Origin: Aquatica leii
Taxonomy: Eukaryota > Arthropoda > Insecta > Coleoptera > Lampyridae
Length of the DNA stretch: 64,000 bases
Direction: 5' to 3'
Assembly: GCA_035610365.1 (NCBI GenBank)
Contig: CM069433.1
Location: 165,990,882-166,054,881 of the forward strand
Shown here: positions 36,443-47,249 of the stretch, piece by piece
Numbering within the stretch: position 1 is the first letter of the stretch
Layout: each line of letters opens with the position of its first letter
The notes under the pieces: generated by a model
The model's input: the letters and a program-made list of their open reading frames with translations, nothing else
What the model was told of the DNA's origin: nothing
Database searches by the model: none
Translations under genes and position numbers: made by a program

Positions 36443-39400
36443 CAAATAGATTTTTTTTTAAATTTTTATCACACTTTTAGTAAATAAGTAGTATGAAAAC
36501 GTACAACAAACCTGATATTTCATAAAATGTATTATTTCGATTTTGTTGTGTCAAAAAATTATCAAAATTATAAACCAAGCATATGCCACCCAAACGAAAA
36601 GCAATTGGCAAGTACGTATTGCTCTGCGTCGTTCGTTTGAAACCAAATCTCAGCTAGAAGAAAGACTAGAAGTCTCTTTGACGTAATGCATTGGTATTCA
36701 TTAGCGACATATGTACGTTTGGCAACAGCTAAAAAAATTGATACAATTTGGAATGGCTGCGCCGTTAAATTATATAAAAGAAAAACGAATTGATTTATAG
36801 ATTTTTCTAAAATATTAAACAGAACTACAAAAGCCATGAGCGATTCAGTGAACGAGCTATATTAGCCAATAAAAACAAAGACGTCAATGTCATCAATTCC
36901 AACATTCAAAACAAAATCCTAGGTGAGATGACAATTTATAAATCCATCGATACTTAATTATATAGCAGAATTCTTAAACTTAATTAATTTGCTCATTAAT
37001 TGACTTAGAAACTGAATTCCATCCACTACGACTTTGCAACGATACTACACTTTCAGTGAAAAATTTAATGAACTATATCATCAAAGCTACAATTTGAACC
37101 AAAAAAGGACAAGATGTACTGTTGCCACGTCCCCATAGTTCCGACAGATATGCCATTAAAGCTCAAATTCTTGCAATTTCTGGTGCAACTCGCGTTTTCA
37201 ATGACCATAAAAACACAGAGACAATCATTAGGAAAATAATGCTGGTTACTCTCGTCGAAAGTTTCATAGCATAACTCACTCACATGCAAGACTCGGTCAT
37301 ACGGCCACGCGTCGCGTTAACGTTCGTTAAACTATGCTTTAGTTTTAAACCTTGTTAAATAAATTACTGTTACGTAATTATATTTGTTTTTCAAATATTT
37401 CATTCTTGCATTTACAGTCAATTTTTTTTGCTAAATTTGGATTGAACGCACAACAAAATATTGCAAAAAAATAGTTTAATCACTATTACTTTTATTTAAA
37501 TTTCTCAAATCTCTACCTTTACCATAGCACGGTGTATATATAGCATAAATAAAACATACAAAATAATGACTGTTATTATAAAATATTGTAGAAAAAATGA
37601 AAGCAATTGGAAAGGTGATTGCAATGGACCTATTAAGGAACGATTATTAAGCGATAGCATAGATGCAATCACGGGTGCAATGAACAGCCTTGAGCATTAG
37701 TGATGAGTGAGCAACGTTGGCAATTTCCTTACAGTTTTAAAAAACGTTTTCTAGGACAGTTTTATTAAACAGTTTAGAACACAGTTTTAATGTTAAACAC
37801 ACGTTAGAGACCGTCTTATTTTACTCGACAGCCGGTAGCAAATGTCATAAAAAGAATTTGTTTTATTACTTATATTATTAAAATGGTTTCCAGTGAAATT
37901 TTATTGAATCGTTTGTTGTCATAGTAAAAACGCATAGCAATCCTTTTCAAGACCAAATTTTTTAATTTAGATTATTTGTTTTTAAATACTAATTGTTTCA
38001 GTATACTAAAAAATCTTATACGTCACGGAGCCGTTTTATGTTCTACCGGTCTAATAACGTAAATAGCTATTTTAGTATACTTTTTTGGTAATAGTAGTCT
38101 ACCATCTGAACGACGAGTCCGGTTGGCACATTTCGAAATATACTGATAGTGCTGTCAGTACTAAATTAGCATTCCTAATCACATATCAGTGTTCTATGAC
38201 ACTACAGAAACACTATATATTCTACAACATTTTAAAAAATCGGTACTGACACCACTACTAACAAAAAAGTAGTGTAGCGTCAGTTAATAATATAAGCTGT
38301 CACTTGACGTATATTTTTTACCTCAAAACGTGCTATTATCACAAAGATTATTGTATTTAGTAATAAAGCTTAACAGAAAATGAATTAATAATTTGATTAA
38401 AAAAGTAAAAGCAGAAAATGTGATATGGTCACATATGCTTGGTAAAATTACTAAAAAAAACAAGTAAAGAAGAAACTGTTGACAATTGTTTACTTATTAA
38501 ACAATCTTATTACTGTAAACTATTAGCAAATTCTTCCAAAATTCGTCAGCAAAACCGTCAATTTCAATTTTAGTACACTAATTTCAGTACTATAATTACC
38601 AACAGCTAATTAAGAAACGCACAAATAATCATTAAATGTACAATTACTTATGGTTTCCAGAAAAACTTTGATAAATCGTTTGTTGTCATAGTAAGAATGC
38701 ATGGCAATTTGTTTTGAAACTAATTTTTTTAAGTTTAAATTATCTGGAATTTTTTGCTTTTAAATAACTGTTTCAGTATACTACTAGTTATTTACGTAAC
38801 ATGTAGGATATGGATATTATTAACGCACGTATGTGAAAATTTGACAAGTGTTACGTATAACATTTTTTAAATGTAATTATACCAAAATCAACACAAAAAA
38901 TAATGTACGTTACTTTTGTCGAAAGTTTTATAACATAACTCACTCATATGCAACGCTCGGCCGTGCAGCCTCGCGTCGCATTACTGTTTGTTATGCTGTG
39001 TTTTTGACCATTGTTACGTAGATTAGTATTTTCTGCTGCCAACATTGCAAATGTACGTGATAGAAAAGTTAAAAAAAATCTTAAAATTCAGTTAAAATTA
39101 AATAAAAACGATGTTAAAGTCAATGCCAAATTTGACAAATTTAGTAATAAATGTAATACCAACATTATATTCCTAGTGATTTAAAATTGTTTTGATTTTT
39201 TCCAAAAATACATGTTCATAACAAACCGAACACCTCTACACTTTCAACACTCGTTACGAAAATTACTATTATCTAAAACTATAATGATTATTGCTATTAT
39301 AATGATTATTTGAGTAAAAATAATTAGTTTACAAATTGAATATTTTTAATATTATGTCTAACGAATAAATCCGACTGCCGTATAGCCAAAAAACAATACA

Positions 39401-39489
39401 CATATGCATACTGAGTAAACGTTGTTCGTTCTTATTATTCGTGTATGTAAATCTGATATAATTTAGTTGGGTGTTACTTCTATCTTTTG
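36443..39489. repeat. Region of diverged direct repeats, no gene
   Basis: About 150 bases at 37883-38035 recur at 38648-38800 in direct orientation, roughly three quarters identical by eye, starting ATGGTTTCCAG. A second pair, 37247-37320 and 38915-38990, shares GTCGAAAGTTT, ATAACTCACTCA and CGCGTCGC words. The ORFs at 36568-36837 and 37065-37289 are unrecognised. The pairs may be parts of one older repeat family. Confidence 0.45.
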
Positions 39490-39690
39490 GAACTGAAGTA
39501 TACGTTGATGATCACTTTGTGAACTATCCATCTTATTATTGCGAGTTTAATGCAATCAAACTAATCTTGGCTGAAGCTAAAACTTATTATAATCAACATA
39601 ACGGTTGAGATAGTTTGAGTGACAAAACTTTAAAAAGTTGTAACGATTTGTAGAAAAAGTGCATTCAATACACAGAAATTTTAATTGAAG
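39490..39690 (+). pseudogene. Decayed IS630/Tc1-like transposase, C-terminal part
   Basis: The plus strand reads DHFVNYPSYYCEFNAIKLIL, then AEAKTYYNQHNG and, after a stop, LSDKTLKSCNDL. It corresponds to the PPYHCxxNPIExIWAxxK block that carries the third catalytic acidic residue in this transposase family; the Glu of NPIE is changed here to Lys (NAIK). It is therefore a catalytically dead fragment. No N-terminal part lies directly upstream. Confidence 0.55.
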
Positions 39691-39699
39691 GGTAACATA

Positions 39700-41285
39700 A
39701 ATGAGCTCTTGCCACAAAATATATCAATTGTTTTAAAACTTTAAATATAAAACTACTAAATTTAGAAGAAAACGCCTAGAAAATTAAATTTCTCTTTTAA
39801 AAAGCATCTATTAAAAGAGACACGTTCGTAAATTACAAACTCTATAATGCTCCCTATTAGACGTAGGACACTTTTTCAATTTTGTTTGTTCTAAAACCCT
39901 TTCAACTGTGTTTATTTAGTGTTTAACTTTTTACATTCAACAATCATTTTAATTGGGTTTATTGGCTTTGTTCACAAGTTGGACTTTTAGTTGCTTGTTT
40001 TAATTTTTCGATTTTTTTACACAATAATAGAGTATTTCAGAAAAGTACACACAACGTTGGCAATTTCGCTTACAACATTGTCACGGCCAACATATTACAT
40101 ATAAACATACAACCTAAAGATTTTTTAAAGAGAAAAGAATCCACGGACAGATGTTGAAGTAAACACATCATCAAAGATTACACCGTGTCAAAGTTGAAAC
40201 CAACGTTGATAATGTTTTGCTTACCATTATAAAAGACTGAATTAAGACAATACATATTATGTATATTAACCTTAACTGTAACTGTGTCTATCAAAGACCA
40301 TCGAGAAATAAAAGAAAACTATGATATTTGATTTCCAAGTGTCACGAATCGATGAGTAACAGATGGAAGCCAAAGTGAGAAAAGTGCTCAATCGCAATCA
40401 CGACAACAATGATTTTAAAACAACAGTTTTAAAACATCTGTAAAAACATTAGCCACGACAGTGGTTAAAGAAAAATGTACAACAGCACCGAAAATTTCTT
40501 GCTAAATACAATTATCAATAGGCAGTATAATTCGGACGGCGGATCCTTGCACCTGTATGTCAATGTGCAACGACAAATATTATTGTAATTGAATTAATGG
40601 CTTTACGTTGTAACAAAGATAGAGCCTATCAGGTGATTTCATTCTGTAGAACTTTATCAATGAAATTCAGTATTAGTGAAAGTTAAAGATGAAAAAAGAT
40701 GAAATACCCGTTTCTCTATTTGTCTAATTTTTAAAACGTAGGTTTCTTATAGTTCGCACTTAAGAGCGCGATCGAAGTAGTGGGGATTTGATATTTTTTA
40801 TTATGTGCATCATAGATGCAAGTCAACGTCAACTCTTCATTCATAGATGGCACCCAACATATAAAAACTGAAATGAAATCAAAAGCGCCATTATAGTAGT
40901 TGGAATGCGATAGTTTTATCAGTATCTTAGAAGTAATACAACGTCAACTCGTCATTCATAGAGGGCATTAAAAATTTAAAGAAAATTACAGAAAATAATA
41001 TGCAATCACTATAAAAACTTGAGTGCAAATTTGTTTATTATTTTTAATTAATTCTACTGTTAGTGTCTTTTTGTATCATTTTAGTCCTATTTTATGACTA
41101 AACGTAATTTAAAAATTCATAAAGACAGTATTTATAAAACTTTGAGAAGACATTTGAAATTAGACAAATTTTGAATATCGAATTTCATATAATTTAAAAA
41201 ATAATTTAAAATGATTTTTCAATTTGTTATAGGAAATGTAAAATATTGGAAAATAAAAACAGAATTTTCGCTACTTCTAATTATC
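39700..41285. other. Non-coding; one short diverged direct repeat
   Basis: A 30-base word around CAACGTCAACTC-TCATTCATAGA occurs at about 40820-40850 and 40940-40970. Otherwise no feature is visible. Confidence 0.5.
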
Positions 41286-41805
41286 AATAGTGGCTTCTCT
41301 GTTAGGTCATTTGCCAATGACCCTCCAAAGAAATACTAACAATTATGCTAGTTTCTAGTTTATATTATTGATTATAAACGATAATAATTATTTTGCATAT
41401 TACAAAGTTGTTTTCGAATGATAAGCTAAATCATTAATGGGTATCATTTTACAGTCAAAACCGAATACTAAGCGACCGTATCGTGGGCATACAGATAACA
41501 TCTGAGAATTGCACAAACGTTGTTGACATGAAAGTTGTTATGAGCATCTACTTTATTATTATCGATCTGTTTTTTAAATTATCTTTTAATATTTTACTTA
41601 AAAACGACAGTAAAAAAATAACACTTAAAAAATAAAATACATTTTAACTGCATAAGCGTCTTATAATCTTTGTTTTTAATTTATTTAATTTAATGGATAA
41701 TCAATGGCGGCTGGTGGTCAATACTGCAAAAGGGTCATTTTAATATTACATATTTTTGGAGGGTCATTGACCAAGTGACCTAATGGGAAACCGCTACTCT
41801 AGGTC
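41286..41805. mobile_element. ~0.5 kb element with ~45 bp TIRs
   Basis: The left end TAGTGGCTTCTC...GGTCATTTGCCAATGACCC and the right end, read in reverse complement, TAGCGGTTTCCC...GGTCACTTGGTCAATGACCC are imperfect inverted repeats of about 45 bp. There is no ORF inside. A GGCGGCTGGTGG word at 41706 resembles the end of another DNA element. It is probably a non-autonomous element; the superfamily is not settled because the target duplication is unclear. Confidence 0.5.
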
Positions 41806-43160
41806 ATTATTAGGATTTAAATTTCTGCATGTTAAACGTTGATGTTAAGCGCATATCATTATTTTAAAGTTAAAAGTTTAAATTTTTTATCACAACAATA
41901 AACGCACTGAACAGCAAATTGTAAATAGTACTTTTAGAATACTTGTTTTAAAATGTAGATAAACAGTATCAAAGACAAGTATCATATTACAGTCAGAGCT
42001 GAATGCTCAGCGTGGGCATGAGATAAGACCCAAGAATTCATAATAAGTTATTTGTCTTTTTTAATAGTTAAAAAAAATTTATTTGAGAAGAAACTTAGAA
42101 ACAAATAAAGCTTCCTATGATTTCCGTTTTTAATTTATTTAAATAGGTACACTATTATACAAAAAATGCAAATTTGTACTACTATAAGTACACTTTTAAA
42201 GTTTATTTTAGTTTATAGACTTAGTGTAAAAGTAATTGAACTAAGTATATTTATATAAAAATTATCCAAATTGAATTTTTCAAGTTTTTAGATTTAACAG
42301 TAAATGTACATTGCATAGAAGAAAATTTACGAAAAATGTAATTGATACGGTTTTGTTTTACCGGCAATATTGTATGAACTTGGTATAAACGATGCTTCTA
42401 AACGTAATTTATCAGTTGTTTGCGTTATAGGTATGCGCATATAAAGATAGAAATACAAATAAAAGGAATAAGACTATATTATGTTTTACACGGTTTATAG
42501 TGTTATAACTATTGGTTTTAGTCTTGGAAGATTCTTATACATTTAGCCATCTCTTGCTCAAGTGCTGAACTATATTAAGTTTTAGGGCGTCCATTTTTAT
42601 AGCAATTGCAAAAGTAAATACTTTGCGGATACAAATAAAACGTACGGTAATCATTTCACATCTTATACTTTCAAATAATGCTTGTTATTATCTAACTTAG
42701 GTATTAAAGTAATATAATTGTAATTGGTTGCAATCAAAATTCAATTTACACTGATTTCAATTGTAAAATACTCGTTAAGTAAAGCTAGGTTCGATGTAGA
42801 ATTTTGTCATTACCTAAACTAACATTTCCTCTTTAAAACAACATTATCACTAAATCATATTTTTTTGTTTTTAGCGAGTTTTCTAGTCGCAAAGTTAATA
42901 CTGTTTTTACATGTGGTGTCATCTATCGGGATAAACTGCAGCGATCGCCCTCTTAAGAAAATATTACTGAATTCATGTTATAGCGAAAGCTTTCACGGTC
43001 ACAGTCTATATACTAACATAAGAACGTCTTTCAGGTTTGGACCGTGTCATCATTGTAACCAAAGTTGACTAAGTTTCGCCCACTTCGTAAGAGGCTTCAT
43101 TAGGGCGTAAGAGATAAATCAAAAACTCAAAAAAGCAACCAAAATCCAACTAATAACCTT
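41806..43160. other. Non-coding; scattered repeat words
   Basis: The stretch 41435-41520 has a diverged direct copy at 41965-42050 (ATCAT-TTACAGTCA, CGTGGGCAT). Positions 43018-43049 match the stem and loop of the 20.8 kb hairpin at 30 of 32 bases. The ORF at 42865-43068 that spans it is unrecognised. Confidence 0.5.
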
Positions 43161-43167
43161 TAAAGAG

Positions 43168-43316
43168 TTAGGTAATCAACTTGCGAACCAAACCAAACTC
43201 TAAACTCTAAAAAGGTAAGAAAAAAACAATGAACTTGAATAAACAAACGACAATCTAACAGAAAACCACTACAGGTTAGGTAATCATCTTGTGAACTAAT
43301 CCAGATTCGAAACTTC
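43168..43316. repeat. Two direct copies of a ~45 bp word
   Basis: GTTAGGTAATCA-CTTG-GAAC begins at 43169 and again at about 43275, some 106 bases apart, with scattered differences through the next 20 bases. The second copy ends directly at the TIR element that begins at 43320. Confidence 0.5.
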
Positions 43317-43319
43317 ATA

Positions 43320-44708
43320 CACAGAGAGAAATGCTGTATCACAATTTTGCACAACATTGTGCATAACTGTATTGTTGATGATATTACTACAATTGTTTAT
43401 ATTTATACCATAGGCTTGCACGCTTTTATTTAATACGTTTGGATAAATAGGTTATGAAGTTTTATTTGACAAATTGTTTGAAAAATATTATAAACTTTAG
43501 TATGTTTTGTATTCGACAACAATGTGCTAGTATTTTGCACAATTTTGTTTTAGTTTCTCGTACAGCTTTGATAATTACAATAAGATTATGCAATTCTTTT
43601 AAACTCGGAACAAAGAAAAAAATTGAACGATAACGATAAGCGATAACGCGTTGTATGTTGACACTTACAGACCGCATGCAGAGCGTCGAAGTAAACAAAG
43701 TTCTCGGAAAATATGTGAACTAACTTTAAAAATTTGAAGAGATAAATGTTTCAACCAATCACAATTAGCAAGTATATCCGCTTGAAAAAATGTCTACAAT
43801 CAAAATTTCTTGATTGCGTTGGGTTTGTTTACATCTTTACCTCCTGTTTTCTGAAAAATTCGTAGTTATTCAGTCAGTTTCTGTCAAGACTTTTAAACGC
43901 TGTTATTTGAACCAGGTAAGTGTATTTATAACATTTTTTAAGTATAACCTTTGCATAACCTCATTCATCGCTTTAAAATCTGTATTTAATTCTAGTGTTA
44001 ACTTAATTCTACGAACAACAGCTAATTTTTGCTGGAGATTTTTACATTACTTACTTTCTGTATTGTTTCAGCTGTTATTTATCAACATGAAATCGAAATT
44101 GAAGAAAACCATCATTTCGAAGCAAAAAACATTATTAAAAATGTGACTGCTAACTGCTGTAGCTGTAGCGGGCAAATCAACCACATTTATAAAAAAATCT
44201 GTGTGAATCGATAACAACAAGTAATGGAATTTTAAGATATCGCTCGACGAAAAGAATAAGTATATAAAATAAGTATACCATTTAAATGTAAATAAATAAT
44301 GCTTTTAAGATTTGTAATGTTTTATTGACAATTTACCCAATATATGTTATTTTTAAGTAAATAACATTTAACCAAGATGCATAAAGTTGTACAATAAGAA
44401 GCTAAACGAAATAATAATAATTTGCACAATATTGTGCAAAATTAACCAAAGAGAATATGGGTCTAGATAACGTAACGCTGTTAGACATTTAACATACCAT
44501 TGGGTAAAAATACTTCAAGCATAGTTTTAAAAAGGTATCACAACATTGTGCAAAACTTTACTGCAAATTGTTAAAAAAGCTGTACAATTTATTCTACACA
44601 AATGAATGCAATAAAACTGCACAAATTGGTCTTGTCACTTTTTCAGACCCAATTTGTGCACTTATGATTAACAATTGTAGATAAAATATACAAAGATTTC
44701 TCTCTGTG
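43320..44708. mobile_element. 1.39 kb TA-flanked TIR element with inner palindromes
   Basis: The ends CACAGAGAGAAAT (43320-43332) and ATTTCTCTCTGTG (44696-44708) are perfect 13 bp inverted repeats followed inside by TGTAT-like words. TA lies outside on both sides (43318-43319 and 44709-44710). Inside, near both ends, are several copies of the palindromic word TTGCACAA-N-TTGTGCAA (43343-43362, 44420-44441, 44530-44550, and a longer stem at 44619-44660). Such subterminal repeats usually bind transposase. ORFs inside (43462-43698 minus, 43814-44146 plus) are not recognised, so it is probably non-autonomous. I know no family with these ends. Confidence 0.65.
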
Positions 44709-44859
44709 TAGAAGCGTCTTAAGAAGAAGTAGTCTCCGTATATAAAGAAGAAGTATCATGGCGGAAACCACGATAACGATTAAAGTTATTGGGGTTTTTG
44801 ATAATTTCTATGCTCTCTGGAATATTGAATAAAGATTTTGATATCAAGATCAGCGTAAA

Positions 44860-45850
44860 GAAATTTTCTCATGCTTTATTGACTACAAAAAAGCCTTTGA
44901 CTGTATTCAGTACGACAATCTAATATTACCAACAGGCGGCTAAACTACAATTTGCAAAAATAACAGCAACAAATATTGATATACAAAGAGGTGTGTAACA
45001 AACCTGCATAATCTCTTTACTTTTAATCAACCTGTACTCGGACCGAGTCTTTAAGGAAGCCCTAGAAAACATGGAAATAGAGATAAAGGTTAACGGCGTA
45101 GTGGTAAATACTTTTCGCTACGCAGATGACACAGCAGTCATTGCAAAAACTACTGCTAATTTGCAGAGGCTATTGAGTGCAAGTAATACAACTGGAAAGT
45201 AACTAGATCTAAGAATAAAAACGAACAAAACTAAATTACGGTTTTTAGCCGCGACAAACACCAAAATGCAAACTTACAACTAAACATGCGCAAAATTGAA
45301 AGGGTGCAACAATATAAATACTTAAGCAGCATAAGTACGGAAGATCTTAACCCCGACAAAGAGATCAAGGCCAAAATTGAAGTTGACTTTCGGTAAAATA
45401 AAATCCTTTCGACATCTGGTCAGTACTTTTCTACGGCTAGAAAACATGAACCTTGAATGTGGATAATTTGAACATACCTTAAACGTTGGAAGTGTGGATA
45501 TGCCATAGAATGCTGAGAATTTTTTGAACGCATCGTTTTACAAATGAAGAAGTGTTTCGACGTGCTGCTGCGGAACGAGAATTGGTGACAACGATAAAGT
45601 GTAGAAAGATGGGATACTTGCGCAATGTGCTGCCGGGAGAGAAGCATGAGCGAGTGCATTTCATTCTAAAGGGCAAGGTTGAGAGCAAACGAGAAATTAG
45701 AAAAAGACAGATGTCTTGACTTAATAACATACGCGAATGATCCGGTATCCGTAATGCCGGTAAACTTAGTTTAGCGGAAGACCATAAAACCTTAGTAATC
45801 ACATACGTCCGGGAGACCGGATATGGCACATAAAGAAAAAGAAGAAAATT
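44860..45850 (+). pseudogene. RTE/BovB-like LINE reverse transcriptase, decayed
   Basis: Plus-strand reading shows FSHAFIDYKKAFDCIQYDNL (44869-44930), then VNGVVVNTFRYADDTAVIAK with the catalytic YADD (about 45090-45150), and NLQRLLSASN. Next come the ERVQQYKYL and EIKAKIE thumb blocks (45298-45380), and finally NEEVFRRAAAERELVTTIK...GYLRNVLPGEKHE (45545-45650), typical of the RTE/BovB C-terminus. Several stops and frameshifts interrupt it. The 3' end (about 45830) has an AGAAAAAGAAGAA tail. The minus-strand ORFs here are shadows. Confidence 0.72.
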
Positions 45851-45854
45851 TCGC

Positions 45855-46325
45855 AATCACCAAAACCTTATCAAAATCTATATTGTGACGTTTAGTAGAA
45901 TGATGCTCAGCAACCGCAGATTTAGAAATAAGATTTTCCCGTATACAACGACATGATCTAAAATGCGTGTAACGACGGAACTATTGGTGTCACTAATGTA
46001 GACTAAACCACATAAACAAGGAATTTGGTATACAATAATGTAGAAGATTTGTCCTTGGGGACGGAAAAATGATAGAGATTTTGCCTGTCGAATTGAATAT
46101 GGGTTTAATACTATTCTTACAAAGAAGTGTACCTATTTGATCTGTAATTTTATGAATGTAAGATAAAAATGGCACTTCTGGATTAGATTCGGGTGTAGAA
46201 ATGTTTTTAGGCACGAGCACGTGGATGTAGACGACGATTAATAGCTCTTTGAATATCTCGCTTCATATAACCAGTGTTCTAATAAGATGACGGAGTTCTG
46301 AGCCTAGATTCTTAAGTTGGCGATG
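45855..46325 (-). pseudogene. PLE fragment with GIY-YIG endonuclease part
   Basis: The minus-strand ORF 46220-45993 has PFLSYIHKITDQIGTLL and IKPIFNSTGKISIIF, the connection region between RT and endonuclease in Penelope-like elements. Downstream (to about 45860) follow VYISDTNSSV and, in another frame, SAVAEHHSTKRHNIDFD, the GIY-YIG domain. The key tyrosine pair is reduced to VYIS. RT is missing upstream, so this is a fragment lying against the 3' end of the RTE-like LINE. Confidence 0.65.
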
Positions 46326-46457
46326 AACCAAACTAGTTTCGATTTCCATAGTAAATTTGACATTTGAGTGTTGTCTGTTTAGATATCAAAAAACTTAGAC
46401 AATTTGAGATGTCAAGTACTTTTTGTGGTGTAGTGTTGCTTGGTGTTCTTCTTAAAA

Positions 46458-46709
46458 TTACTTGCAATTCGCCGCATAAATAAATTGCAATTGCTTTGTA
46501 AGTAAAGTATGTGTTTTTTTAAGCAAACTAGCTCTGTCTCGAATGTGAAAAATGCAAAAATCTTTTTCTTTTTCTAAAATCTCTTTTACATCTACCACCA
46601 GTCTCTCAAACTTGGAATTACTCCTAGAGCTTTCAAGAAAGGTCTTTAGTACTGCATTGCATATGTAGTAGCGGCCAAATTCCTTAGATTGAGGAAAGTT
46701 AGGAGTCAC
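46458..46709 (-). CDS. Unrecognised ORF next to hAT-like remnant
   Basis: An 83-codon minus-strand ORF, Lys/Glu-rich in the middle (DVKEILEKEKDF). I do not recognise it. It lies downstream of, and on the same strand as, the DUF4371-like remnant, so it could be a shifted part of that transposase, but I see no diagnostic motif. Confidence 0.25.
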   Translation of the reverse strand: MTPNFPQSKEFGRYYICNAVLKTFLESSRSNSKFERLVVDVKEILEKEKDFCIFHIRDRASLLKKTHTLLTKQLQFIYAANCK

Positions 46710-46779
46710 GTTAATTTCAAAGAAAATATTATACTACACAACAAGAGATGCAATACACTTAAATTTTTTTAGGAATTGA

Positions 46780-47240
46780 CCGAGCCTCAATTCGTAAATA
46801 ATTTTCAAATTAGTCAGAGTATGACTAATTGAAACCGTAATGGTCGCCAAATATCAATTTGACACACCCATCCTACATATAAATTTTAATTCAAATTAAA
46901 AAAAGTTTCAGCCAACACTTAGCAGCATCGTTCACCGCAAAGTACGAAAAAAAGACGTGGATTAGTATCTAAAAATGTGCAATCTAAAATAATCATTGAA
47001 TAATATTTAGCAGAGTAAATGGGAGTTATGATTTTTTCTAAACAGCATCAACGAGCAGATTGATCTATTTGTTTTGGATATTTTTCCAAAGTAATCATCA
47101 TAAGTCTCTTCACCACAAACTTTTCAAAAATGTTCATGCATTATAGAATCAAACAAAAACAGACACTTAACAATCTTCAGAAAATTCCGTTGTGAGCAGT
47201 GAATATTTTGTCGTGTTCTACAAAATGGAAGAATTATCAC
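46780..47240 (-). pseudogene. hAT/DUF4371 (ZMYM1-like) transposase remnant
   Basis: On the minus strand around 47030-46950 the reading IYSAKYYSMIILDCTFLDTN fits the block KYYSIILDCTPD of DUF4371 proteins, which holds the first catalytic Asp of these hAT-derived transposases. Continuation to about 46780 and upstream reading to 47240 (IVKCLFLFDSIMHEHF) are weak. Many stops are present. Boundaries are approximate. Confidence 0.45.
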
Positions 47241-47249
47241 TAAGGCAAT

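Noticed and set aside
45420-45856. Minus-strand ORFs of 79 and 125 codons
   Set aside because: Shadows of the RTE-like plus-strand reading frame that carries YADD and thumb motifs.
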